Shown here: piece after piece, positions 23,728-34,439 of the stretch
Layout: each line of letters begins with the position of its first letter
Position numbering within the stretch: the first letter of the stretch is position 1
Source: Coprinellus micaceus
Taxonomy: Eukaryota; Basidiomycota; Agaricomycetes; Agaricales; Psathyrellaceae
Length of the DNA: 64,000 bases
Assembly (NCBI GenBank): GCA_951394405.1
Contig: OX596338.1
Coordinates: 124,001 to 188,000, forward strand
Direction: 5' to 3'
Made by a program: the position numbers and the translations under genes
The notes under the pieces: generated by a model
Databases searched by the model: none
What the model was told of the DNA's origin: nothing
Seen by the model: only the letters and a program-made list of their open reading frames with translations

Positions 23728-25542
23728 CTAAGACAAGTAGTCAATAACCTTCACGCTCTCCTGTATCTGATCCAGGGGCGATTGGATACAGATCATCCTC
23801 CCCGATAACGCGCAGAACGTCTTGGGGACATCATCAGCCTCGAGACGAACATACTGAGTCAACGCACTCTGCTCCTGTATCTTCTCAAGGGTCATCGAGG
23901 TGATATTGGGACGATCGCTCGGGACGTATGCATACGAGCTTGCACCACGAGGTCCACGCCATTGACAACGCACCTGCCCATGCGCGAGGCCCACATGGGT
24001 GTGGGACCTTGGTACTGAGAATTGCGTCGCGAAAATGAGAGTGAGAGTGAGGTTGGGTTCTTGGTCCGCCATAGGAAGGCCGTTGGGACTGAACGAGGGG
24101 TGCGGGGTGACGTCGAGCTGGTACCGAGCGGTGCTGCAGCTCCCTTTCATTCGATAGTCGACATTGAAGTATACTCTGTTCTCGGTAATACCCGGGATGG
24201 GGATATGGGTAAACTGAAGTCGGTCCCAGGACTTGTGGTTCCAAGGGTTCGAAATCACCATATCCGGTGGAATTGATTGAGAGGATGCCTCAGCCATGTG
24301 AGTTAATGGCTCTCCATCCATCCAGTCCAAGGTCGAGAGACGCCAGGCACCCATCCTCTCAACCCCAATGCAGACGAGGTGGTGGGTGGTGAGCACAGCT
24401 AGGCGATGGACCTGTACATGTTCATGTCAGTCCAATTTCTGTGGATCCCAACAGGAGCGTCTCAGCCAACTCACCTCGAGGCGCCCCGTAGTACCCCAAT
24501 TCGGAACTTTGAGACAAACGTACTTCATCGTCTCCACGTTCCAGATAACAACCGAATGACTGAACTGCAGCAGCACACGATTGCCTTGGAGACACATGCG
24601 CAACCCAACTGATAGTCTGCCAGGTGTCTCGAGCGTGTCGATGATGATTGATTCCCCACGCCTCTGCAACGAGGGAGCACTGTGATCCTGAGCGTTGAAT
24701 TTCATGTCGAATGCAAGTGCCCTTTACATCAGGGTAGGGAGGTCAGCATCACGCGGGGTCAGAGAACGCAACGAGATGCGGGAGAAAACTCACGTCCACG
24801 ACAGGCCCTCTGCGGGATCGTTTAAGTACACTATGACGACTCTGAACAGAGAGTCGCTCACGACCACCACGTCGGTTTGGGACAGAAAGGCAACTCCTAC
24901 TGTGGAAGTGATCTCAAACGACTGGGATGCCATGATGGAAGGGATGTGGTGATCGGTAGAACCAGGCACGCCGAGATCCCAAATCGATAGGGCGATGGCC
25001 GCGGAATCTGCCGCCTCTTCTGTGCTCAAGTGGGGAAGAGTGAGGCCCACAAGAAACCTCCCTCCTGGAACCAAGTGCACACGCGAATGGCGTAGAGGCA
25101 AAAATGCGCCTTCACGGGATGGGGTGATCGCAGGATGCTCGTCGAGGCGCTTCGAGGCGGAGATATCCCATGGGCTGAAGTGGGAAGCCTTCCTGCGAAT
25201 CAATTCATGCCAGCGCTGGGGCCTTGAGGCAGCCCATTGTATTTGGGCGAGTGTCATCTCGGCTTCACGCGCTGGGTAGGTCGGGAGGAAAACACCATGC
25301 CGACGGCATACAGAACGTAGAATTCGGATCCACAGGTCCCTTCTGGAGAGGAAACAGTAAAGTTCTTTGCACGCCTGGGATGCGGGGTAGGGTCAGTCAT
25401 TGTACGTTGAGGAATAATCTTCCCTGCAAACGCTCACCTGCGACAGGGAGAACACATCAAATACGCTGAGCTGTTCGGCGATCTCGCCCCAGGTATCCTC
25501 TGCAAGGACACAGCCCGCTTTACATGTACTTGCGTTAGGCAT
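23728..25542 (-). CDS. F-box-like protein, subfamily A, copy 5
   Basis: Exons 25542..25438, 25374..24794, 24721..24475 and 24411..23728 give 538 residues. The start MPNASTC resembles MPNTSTS of copy 2. The F-box-like stretch has AEDTWGEIAEQL, FDVFSLSQ, ACKEL and DLWIRIL. Downstream are LVPGGRFLVGLTL, IWDLGVPGSTDHHIPS, LLQFSHSVVIWNVETM, LTTHHLVCIG and CALSGRMICIQ..DYLS. Exon 2 is five codons shorter and exon 3 seven codons longer than in copy 1, all in phase. Splice sites are canonical, so this copy looks functional. A matching upstream module lies about 500-670 bp before the ATG. Confidence 0.85.
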
Positions 25543-26367
25543 GGAGGAATCTTGCGATGATGAAGGAGGTGGGAACGGGCGATACAGATTGCCACATAGG
25601 GCCCCGGAAGCGCCCGAGATGCCGGCTTCGTGCCGAAAGTTATTCTCATGGTGAAGATATTTTTGAGCTTCGCCTCATTGGATTTTTGTGTATCCCGCCT
25701 CATTTAGTCTCCCCACCTATCACGACGAGGCTGGTCGAACGTAGAGATGGCCGGCTGTATAACATGGTTCTATGATTGTCCAGGGTCCCGGACCAATCGG
25801 CCGTATGGGAGTAGCTCTCATGAGTGCCGGGACCGTACCTCAGAGAGGTAAGTACAGCGACCTCAGGACCTGCACCATCTTACGTGAAGAATTAAACCTC
25901 GTTAGAAGCCCTCATACATTCCATTACTCTTGTTCGTGTAGTACACTTGCACCCATCGTTCCGCTCCTGCGGAGCTTTGTTTTGGATTTGCTCCCTGTCG
26001 TCTTATAGGACCTTAGACTTCACTAATATATCAGTTTCGGACATCCCTTATTGACAAATCGTCCTGTGAAACAACGGGGAAAACATCTACGTGAGGAACG
26101 GAACAATGCGTGCAAGTTTCCTACACCGGTTTTCCAATGGGAAGCTGTCCATGATAGGTTGATTGACCAGTCGGTCACCACGCTGGCACCTCTATAGTTA
26201 GTCACAAGGCGTTTCCCCTCCTTTTTGTTGGCAGTGTCTACGCCGTTCCATGTGCACGGGCGCTTAGCACCTCCCGCCCCAAATTCCACTGTATCTTCGC
26301 ATTTTTGCGCGCTCCACAAAGCGGCACGGCGGCTCCCTGTCCTTTCGTGCAAACACTCTATTGTACA
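25543..26367 (-). promoter_or_regulatory. Upstream module of fifth F-box-like gene
   Basis: On the - strand, 26210-26030 matches the block at 841-1030 (GGTGCCAGCGTGGTGACC, then GGATGTCCGAAA-like sequence). The start-proximal block at about 25740-25620 carries CAGCCTCGTCGTG, AATGAGGCGAAGC and TTTCGGCAC. The order and distances repeat those seen before copies 1 and 2. Positions 26220-26367 lead into the stop of the next gene and hold no other feature. Confidence 0.5.
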
Positions 26368-28240
26368 TTAAGTCAAATAGTCAACGACTTTCACATTCTG
26401 CTCTCTCCCACCTCGGAGCGACTGAACATATATCATCCTCCCAGACAGCACGCAGAACGCATAAGGAGTATCAACCCCGAGACGAGCATATAAGGTTAGC
26501 CCGCTCTCCTCTTTCAACCTCTCCGGGGTCATCAAGGTGATGGCAGGGCGGTATCTCGGGACGTAAGCGTACGAGGTAACATCAGGAGCTCCACCATATA
26601 GATAACACACTTGTCCACACGCAAGGCTGGGGTCGGTCCTAAGCCGGGGGATCGGGAAGCGCGTCGCTGAAATGAGAGTCAGGTCGAGCTGTGCCTTTTG
26701 ACCGGCTAGAATCTGTAGGTCGTGACGACTAGGAGGTAGTGGGGGACAAGGGGTAATGTCGAGCTGGTACCGTACGGCGCTATTATTGGATTGGGGGGAG
26801 TACTGGACGTCGATGTACACTCTGTTGTCGGTGACAGCCGGGGTTGGGACTTGGTAAAACTGGATTCCATCCCAGGCTTTGTGGTTCCAGGGATCTGGAA
26901 TCACGATATCTGGAGCGACTAACCGGGCAGACGCCTCTTCAATGTGAAGCGATGGCCCTCCGCCCGTCCAGTCCAGCGCCGAGATATCCCAAAGAACCAT
27001 TTTTTCAACTCCAATAGAGATGATGTGGCTGCTGGTGAGTACGGATAGGCGATGTCGCGACTGATTAATGTAATGCATAAGTAAGCCTACAGTACGCGCC
27101 ACGATTTAATCGCGACTAGGATCGACAACTCACCTCGATCGTAGGACCTAGGTCCGGCTCCTTAACGCTACTGTAGCTCAGCGCTTCCATGTCCCAGATA
27201 ATAACCGACTCCGGGAACCGGAGCAGTACGCAACCCCCTTGAAGGCACATGCTCAATACTCGCCTACGGGGGGAGCCGATAGTGATCGACGCTTCCCGTT
27301 GCTTCACAGACGCGGTTCTTCCATTTCCATCGCCGTCCTCCCGAAATTCCACATCGAATGCAAGAACACTTTGGTGTTATTACACAGGGCCAGTAGAGGA
27401 GAGTCAGCATCATCTAATTGTGTGCATCATGACAAGATGCAAGGGAACTAACTCACATCCATGACTGAAGCCGCTTGGTGCCATTGGGATGCACGATGAC
27501 GATTCGAAACAGTGCATCGCTGATTATCACAATGCTGCTCGTAGCCATGACCGCAGCTCGTGCGGCCGAACCAGCGATATCGAATGACAGGGACGCCACA
27601 ATCCTTGGGCTGCATGGGGCGACGCACCCAGGTGCCCCGAGATCATAAACGGAGATCACTATCGGTGTCGTTTCCCCCGCCTCTCCTCCGGGGGTCCCTC
27701 CAGTGTTAAAGTGAGGCAGAGAGAGGACAACAAGAAACTTCCCTCCCGGAACCAAGTGCATCCGCCAGTGAGGTAGAGGCAGGAACTCCCCCACGAGTGT
27801 GGAGGCAATTGCGGGGTGGTCGTCTAGGTTCCGACGCGCAGAGGGGTAGCTAGCCCACGGCTCGAAGGGAGATGCCCCCTTCCGAGTCAAAATATCCCAG
27901 CGCATGGGTCTAGATGCAGCACGCTGGATTTGTGCGAGCGTCATTTCGATTTCAGACGTTGGGTAGGTGGGGAGGAAGACGCCATATTGACGGCAAACGG
28001 CGCGAAGGACTCGGATCCAGGAGCCCCTTCCCGAGAGGGCGGAGTGCAGGTCTTTACACGTCCGGGATGCGTAGCGGATTCAGCGGATCGGTATGCCAAA
28101 GTATGCACGATGCGCTTCAGGTAACATGATCTCACCTGCGACAGCGAGAAGACGTCGAACGCGCTGAGTTGTTCAGCTATGTCGCCCCAGATTTCTCCTG
28201 GAAGGATAGAGCTCCCCCTAGATGCACTTGCGCTCGACAT
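26368..28240 (-). CDS. F-box-like protein, subfamily A, copy 6, with damaged splice acceptor
   Basis: Exons by homology: 28240..28136, 28061..27457, 27368..27134 and 27060..26368, 545 residues if joined. All four are open and carry LPGEIWGDIAEQL, FDVFSLSQ, SWIRVLRAV, LVPGGKFLVVLSL, YDLGAPG, LLRFPESVIIWDMEAL and CVLSGRMIYVQ..VDYLT. The exon 2 acceptor is abnormal: sisters have CCCAG|GCGTGC, whereas here the sequence is CCCGGACGTGT with no AG. The next AG (GTAAAG|ACCTGC) changes the frame. The gene is either non-functional, or uses an unusual site, or ends early after reading into intron 1 (about 99 residues). All other splice sites are normal, so the damage is probably recent. Confidence 0.7.
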
Positions 28241-29470
28241 GCAGGGGTGTTTTCAGTTAGCGCCCACTGCGATGATGGAAGAAGTAAACAAGGCAACCCC
28301 AAGAGAAATTCGGGGCTTCCGATACCGGTGGTGGCGCCGCGAGATGTTCTCAGGGTCCTGATAGGGCATGCCAGAGGTCCGCTCAAATTTCATCTTGGAC
28401 TCATATCGCAACAAGGGAAGTTGAACCGTGCACGTTGCACAACTGTTCCTACTACGCGAGATCATCATCTGGTGTTCTTTGGACTGCTCCAACGGCAGGG
28501 GTGGTCACCACTCACCCAACGCGCCCAGCTCTGAATGCGCTGGATAAAACCTGACACCTGGTGAGCTATCTTCTACCTGCCATTTTCGTCTACACCGCCT
28601 AATATGCACCCGAGACCGTACCCCGATTCATCTCACCGCGTTCAACACATCTACAAAAGCGCTTGTGGCGATGGCTGAGTCCTGCCAGTGGATAGGTCAG
28701 TACACACCGACCAACCAACATGGCGGGGTACGACGACAGTGTTGCAAGGGAACGGGTATCACCGAAGCATTTTCCCCCGTCCATAGGCCTGCCGCCTCTA
28801 TTCCACAATGGAGGACCCACAGACACCACCCTGGTGCTTATCGCAGGCGGAAGGTTGTTTCACTACGATATGTGGGCGTTGTAGGAGGTTTCCATGTTTT
28901 ACCCGTCCAAGCGCCACTGAAAATGTAACCCAGACTCCCAAGCGATCACCTTTGGGCAGTCGTAGCTGATTGACGGGGGATGTGACGTTCCGGCGGTAAC
29001 TGCTCTTGTCTATCAAGTCGATCCTGAAGGGGCGGTTAAATTCCGATGATTTGAATGACAGAAAACATCATCACATCAGTGGCTACTGAGGGCTTGGGCG
29101 CGCCGCGCTGCATACCATGCGCAGATCCCGCACTATTTGCACATCCTCCGAGAAGCACCCGTTTCCGTGGGCACAGCTTCCCCATCTTCGCGAAGCCCTT
29201 GCCTGCATGGTTTCCATTGTACTTCACCCCTCTGGGCCCCTCAGTAGAACCAAGAATGGCATGAAAGCTGTGAGCTGGCCAAGATAAGCGCAGGCGCCCT
29301 CTTGAGCACTCCATTTATTATCCCCGCACGATCTGCAATCGTGAAACTGTGGGCGAATTCGAACGCCGAACACCGAAGCCTGATTCGAGGACGGGCGCTT
29401 AACCAGACTATATAGTCACTTGTCCTTGTACAGCTGCCCCGATCCACGCTACCCCCTCAGCTCCGATACA
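28241..29470. other. Intergenic, no gene recognised
   Basis: The part next to 28240 keeps fragments of the upstream leader of the F-box-like family (ATCATCGCAGTGGGCGC on the - strand). The rest has only short frames that match nothing in the window. Confidence 0.5.
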
Positions 29471-31383
29471 ATGTTCTCAGACACCGATCTCCAAGCCGTC
29501 TCGATGTATCGGACTGAGAGATACCTCGCAGGTGCGCGGCTCCCTGACTGTCTCTGAAAGAAGCCCCCTCTCAAAGAACCGTTCCAGCCTCTGCGCTCAC
29601 GTTTATCTTGTGCGACATCCTAGCAACGCTGAAGGACGAGGTTCGTCTTGGTCTTATGTCTGGGGCGTAACCCTCAGTCACGCGACGTATTTCATTGACC
29701 AATCCGGGAAATCCCATTCTTACACCGCACCTCCCCAATTTCCCTTGCGTTTCCCCATAGGTCCGCCTGATATGGAGGTGTGTCGTGCGATGGTTGATCC
29801 AGGGACAACGCTGAGGGTGCACTAGATCGGGGTGGACGTCAGCCAAGGTCCTGTACATTGCATCCAGGTATCTCGGCCTCGTGCTGCTTCTGTGAGTTCT
29901 CTTCCATGCTCAAGATCCCGCGCTGATCGCCATGTCACAGCGTACTGCTTCAAGGCAAGCTTCCCTACTCCTAATTGACGCCCGCCCGCTGGTCGCTGAG
30001 CCAACCTCAATCCAGCCGAGGGTCCATTAGAGTCGTCAGGAGAGGTAACTGTTGAGGTTCGTCTACTATTTAAGGCGCTGCGCTAATGAGGATTTCTTAT
30101 GTATCAACGCAACGATGACAGACGTGTGTTCATTTAATTAAGCGCCCACGGGTGAGATGTGCATAACCCGGTACCAACGGCCCTTGCATTACAGATACCG
30201 CCTTCGCATACGGCTCACCAGCTTGGTCGGAAGTTGGGTAGGGTTCGGAATTGTGAACATCATCACCTCCCTCCGGGTCTATGCACTGTATGGCCGGTCT
30301 AGACATGGTGAGTGCGGGTGGTACCCTTTGATTTGGAGTGATCTGGTTCTGAGTTGACCCCTCAGTTCTGTATCTCGGAATAAGCCTCTGGATATTGCAG
30401 CTTGGAGTCAGTCCCTGGGTCTTACACACACCCATACTTCATTCGGTGCGAGTATTTTAACCCTTGCGCTAGGCCGGTGGATATGCAGCATTCCGAATTG
30501 TGCTCGACTACGCCTATGTTTTATCATCGATCCCAACCGACTGCGCACCATGTGACGCGCTCTATGGTGTCCACACATTCATCAAGAACAACTCGGCGTA
30601 TAAGACACGGTACACTCACATGTCTGCAGTGTATGTCCAGCTATTGCAACGTTCGGGATGCTTGTTAACCTCGCCTTTTACACAGTATAATTTGCACTCT
30701 CACTTCGAGTGCGTCCACGATCCGGCGTGTACCCCCTGGAAAGGCCCGGACTAATGGTTCCTCATCCCCCGCCAGCGATTTACCTCATTATGACCCTCGG
30801 AAAACTGAGGGACTCAATCACTGATAGCAGAGGCAAGGTTCGCTACGACGTTCTAAAGGAGGTGTCGTATATGACGCCCATCGCGAGTGTCTTCATCAGT
30901 GACGGTGCACTATCTCTCCTTCTGTAAGTACCCGACCGCATCGCCGTGACGCAGTGAGAAGTACTCATTATCTCTGATATTCTCCGGTAGTCTCCTCGGT
31001 GAGGCGCCCTCTTCGATAGGACTTCCAATGCAGCCATATCACCCACTGATGTGCCCTTCTGCAGCGGTAGACCTCGCTACGGCAGTATGCTCCCTTGATA
31101 ACACGATGTACTACTACTCACCAACGTGGCCGTGAGCAACGTCCCTTTATCTCATACTCATACTTCCGCTGACCTTCATATTAGCTGGATGCACGCAATC
31201 TTTTCCCACGTCGTGAGCTCCGATAAATCACCCACTAACCACTGTTGGCGCGCTGACGACGGAACTCAGGGGTCCAGCCTCATCCTCAACCTCCGTCGGG
31301 CGGGGGGTAAAGGTACTCCAACTCCCATCGTCAAACGCCAAGACGAAACACTTGATTTAGATCGTGTGTTACTCGTGGTATAA
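29471..31383 (+). pseudogene. DUF6533-type membrane protein, probably decayed
   Basis: Ordered exon-like pieces of an Agaricomycete multi-helix protein with N-terminal DUF6533 can be read: MFSDTDLQAVSMYRTERYLA (29471), then SALTFILCDILATLKDEVRL (about 29588), GFGIVNIITSLRVYALYGRS (about 30240), ISLWILQLGVSPW (about 30380), FRIVLDYAYVLSS (about 30500), AIYLIMTLGKLRDSI (about 30776) and TPIASVFISDGALSLLL|GTAAGT (about 30870), with SSLILNLRRAG near 31275. The D.LLT..DEVR-like core identifies DUF6533. Function is unknown for the family. Between 29680 and 30190 the expected second and third helices cannot be assembled, and no single set of exons spans the locus, so it is probably a pseudogene; an intact but diverged gene is possible. 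Confidence 0.5.
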
Positions 31384-31487
31384 GCACTGGGTACGGGCTA
31401 CTGAAATACTCGAGTTGACTATGTGTCCACCTGGGGCGTAACACCCTTGAGTACCAAGAACGAACGTTCAACTGTCGCGGTTAATGT

Positions 31488-33163
31488 TCATTCTAGGTAA
31501 TCAACACAGTAGATAGCGGCCTCCCCTCTGACAACCGACTCCTTCTTATCATGGTAAATAAATCGGCCGGAGATGGTGCACACTGCCAGTGGCTGGGCCA
31601 TGCCCTCAAGCAGCGCCAACGACACGGGGGTTCCGATAGGCCCCTTGGTAGACCCGCCTTGCTGAAGGTTGTGGATTGGCGTGAATATGTCGATGATATT
31701 ATAGACGTCCGATCGCAGTGCCCAGTGGCCACATTCAGATCCACAATCGAGGCAGATGCTATGATGTCGGCCTGATGGGTAGAAATCGCTGGGAAAGCCT
31801 ATGCGAGAAGAAAGATGCTGACTGGATATCCCAAGGGCACCGACAGAGAATCGGTGGAAATCTAACTGAGTGATCTGCCCACTCGGGCCAGTCACCATCA
31901 CTTCCATCAGAAACGAATTCCAGCCCTGGACTGACTGCAATGCGTCGCACTGATAGTAGCGTGCTGCGCCCTTGTCTAGCTCCTGTTCTCCAAATCGCGA
32001 GGCATGACTTGAGCGGACGACCGGAGAGTCCCAAAGCGAGATACTGACCCCTCGTGAGGGTACGCCCATCGATCGCGCGTGACTATTTTCCAGGGGCCAC
32101 GCAAAGGTCCCTCGGGAACAGATACACAAAACGAAATCGTCCGTTAGGATAATTGCCTGTCGACAATGGCTTCAGTCAACGAGCGAAGAAGGGACCGAGC
32201 GGTGAACGCGTACCGTGTGTTCCAAATGACCCGGTAACTCGCTGGCCTTCCATTTCGACAAGCGCCCCCGCGTATAGTCCCAGACCGCCATGACTTCACC
32301 ACCAATGCGGAGGAGGGCTTTATGGCTTTGAATGAAACAGCCAACCCGCTGACCTTGTGCCTCGATTTGAATACCACCCAGCTCCTTGAACTGAGAATCT
32401 TTGAGGGGTGATATAGCCATGACCACGGCACTGCTAGTAAGGAGGGTTAACTTCGGGAATAACTGGGGCAGAGTATGGAAGGGTTGACCGCCACAAGGGC
32501 ATCGACTTACGTTAGGGGGCTTCCGGCGACAGCGAGCACCCTCAGAGTATCATCGTCAAAACAGGCATCGATACTTATCCCACCGTTTGACGAGACTCCG
32601 GTCGCGAAGACCCTGCAATCAACCCTTCTCGGCGTGAAGCGTACTGGAGCGCCAGGCACCCCGAGATCCCAGAGGGAGATAGACGCGGTACGCAGCGCCC
32701 TATCGAAACGGCTGGTGACGAGGTACCTTCCCCCAGGCACTAACTTCTGTTTAAAGGTGCCTACGGGCCAATGGTCGGATTTATGCGCTGAAGGGAGCGC
32801 AATGCGTGGTTTTGCCAGCTCGTCAGTGGTGACCGCATGCCTCCGGACTAGTCTTCGCCATTGCTCCGGACTTGTTGCAGCTCGTTTCATGTGTTCGAGG
32901 TCCATCTCATCGTAGGGGAAGGAGGGGTGAAACGCGCCATGCCGACAGCTTGTCTGCTTTAGGATTTGAATCCAGGTTTGCTTTTGCGACAGGAGAGTGT
33001 GTAACCTTCTGCACGTCTACGAGATTGTCAAGCGATGGAGGTCGGAGATGGCACAGGCACGCACTTAGGATACGGCAATGATGTCCAACGGCGTGAGATT
33101 CTCGATAACCTCGATCCAAAGCTCGAGGGGAAGGTGCACTTCACCGAATGATGCGTTATCCAT
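31488..33163 (-). pseudogene. F-box-like protein, subfamily B, with nonsense codon at exon 1 end
   Basis: Exons 33163..33065, 33016..32511, 32430..32214 and 32156..31488 join in phase (1,491 nt). The F-box-like part reads LPLELWIEVIENLTPLDIIA, then TCRRLHTLLSQKQTWIQIL. Family landmarks follow: LVPGGRYLVTSRF, LWDLGVPGAPVR, AVVMAISPLKDSQFKEL, GGEVMAVWDYTRG and the terminal CTISGRFIYHD..CVDYLE. Codon 33 is TAA (33067-33065) where the paralog at 13.8 kb has CAA, immediately before the GTGCGT donor. A weak alternative donor, GTATCC, nine bases earlier would skip the stop and keep phase. The rest of the frame is clean, so inactivation, if real, is recent. Confidence 0.78.
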
Positions 33164-33495
33164 GATTCTGCCGTTGTGATGTAGTCGATGTCAGGGTAGA
33201 ACTGCCTCGGTCGAAGCTCGGCAATAATTCAACTATTTGTCCATGTTGTGGTTGTGTCGCCTAATCGCCGAGGGTTTCGTTGCGGGGAACGATAGGTTTG
33301 AAATAGTCGATGCGTATCTATATATTACGAGGGAAAGTCACTTCCACTGGGGTCTCAAGTAGCTACAATGCGATGAGAAATATGGGCAATGCCGTTTAGC
33401 AGTTCAGCGGCAAAGCCGGATGCGTCTCGCGCTCTGCTTTCGATCCGACCAGGCCGTCCCCACCATTCTACAGTCCCAGAAGTGAGATAGCCTAT
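33164..33495 (-). repeat. 5' flank shared with the 13.4 kb pseudogene
   Basis: The - strand of about 33490-33164 matches 13420-13783: TTGCCGCTGAACTG, a CGATTAGGCG block and CGACCGAGGCAGTTCTACC just before the ATG. The duplication that made the two subfamily-B copies therefore included at least 330 bp of promoter region. Confidence 0.75.
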
Positions 33496-34266
33496 AATAA
33501 AAGTCAAACTATTGGGGGCCACACTAGTAGTCCAGTTGAAAACTGCCTCGTTTCCCCTTCGTTTGACCTCCGCTCGCTGGCGACGAGGTCGGAGGTACGA
33601 AATGGGCATTCCATACCCTGCCGGAGGCCTTCACGTGCGGATAGCCTGAATGGAAGGTAGGCAAGGAGTGAGTGCCGACTTTGCCGATGAAAACAAAAGC
33701 ACGACTCAAGGTACTCACATACTGATCACAGATATGACATACACTGAAGCACAGAGGGTGAGCTCACTGATACGCCAGTGTCCAAACGCGAATATCCTTA
33801 CCATGAGTATTGGAAGAAAACGGTATAAGGCTTCGAGAGGGCGTTAGTCCATATTTTGAGTAATAGGATAGCTAATATAATAAGGAACGCACTAGTACAA
33901 CGTCCCCGAAGCGTAAATGTACTGTACGAGTGAGTCAGATCATTTTCGCAGCATCGAAGGTAAGCTCAACTTACCAGGAGAATGCTTGACAGCGCAAGGA
34001 AGCTGCACCATTGCGGATTAGACGTTACGGGGGGCATGGTCCCTCGCGAGGGATTTACGAACCTCGTGGCGATACCCCGACTGATAGTGTAATGCACCAA
34101 CTTTCCGACGAGGCCTTTGGTTCTAATAGCGCATTAGTGCCTGCGACTCGACGCAAAGGGGTAGGGGGCAAACCTTCGCGTATTATCAAGGCCCGTTGAG
34201 CGGAGGATTACCGCTAGAGCTACGGTTATAATTAGGTCGCACGCCGCTGCGGCCGAGGAGTGAAAC

Positions 34267-34303
34267 AAACGTTACGTTTTCCGCACGAAAAAACGTGACG
34301 TTT
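34267..34303. repeat. Imperfect hairpin in AACGTT-rich patch
   Basis: Arms 34267-34280 and 34290-34303 pair 13 of 14 (AAACGTTACGTTTT against AAAACGTGACGTTT). Two further CTAACGTTT copies follow at about 34312 and 34347. This lies within the disrupted DUF6534 region and may be the remnant of an inserted element. Confidence 0.6.
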
Positions 34304-34381
34304 GGCGGTAAATCTAACGTTTTTGCCTTGCGGAGGTGTTGCGAAACTAACGTTTGTGCGGACAAAAACGCAACTCCGGTA

Positions 34382-34439
34382 CCTCACAGAATAAGGCCGC
34401 TTGGACATGTCTGAGGCGGCCTAGATGGCTTCTATGAGG
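34382..34439. repeat. Imperfect inverted repeat
   Basis: CCTCACAGAATAAGGCCGC at the left pairs partly with GCGGCCTAGATGGCTTC and TATGAGG at the right. It could fold as a stem. No coding sequence is seen around it. Confidence 0.45.
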
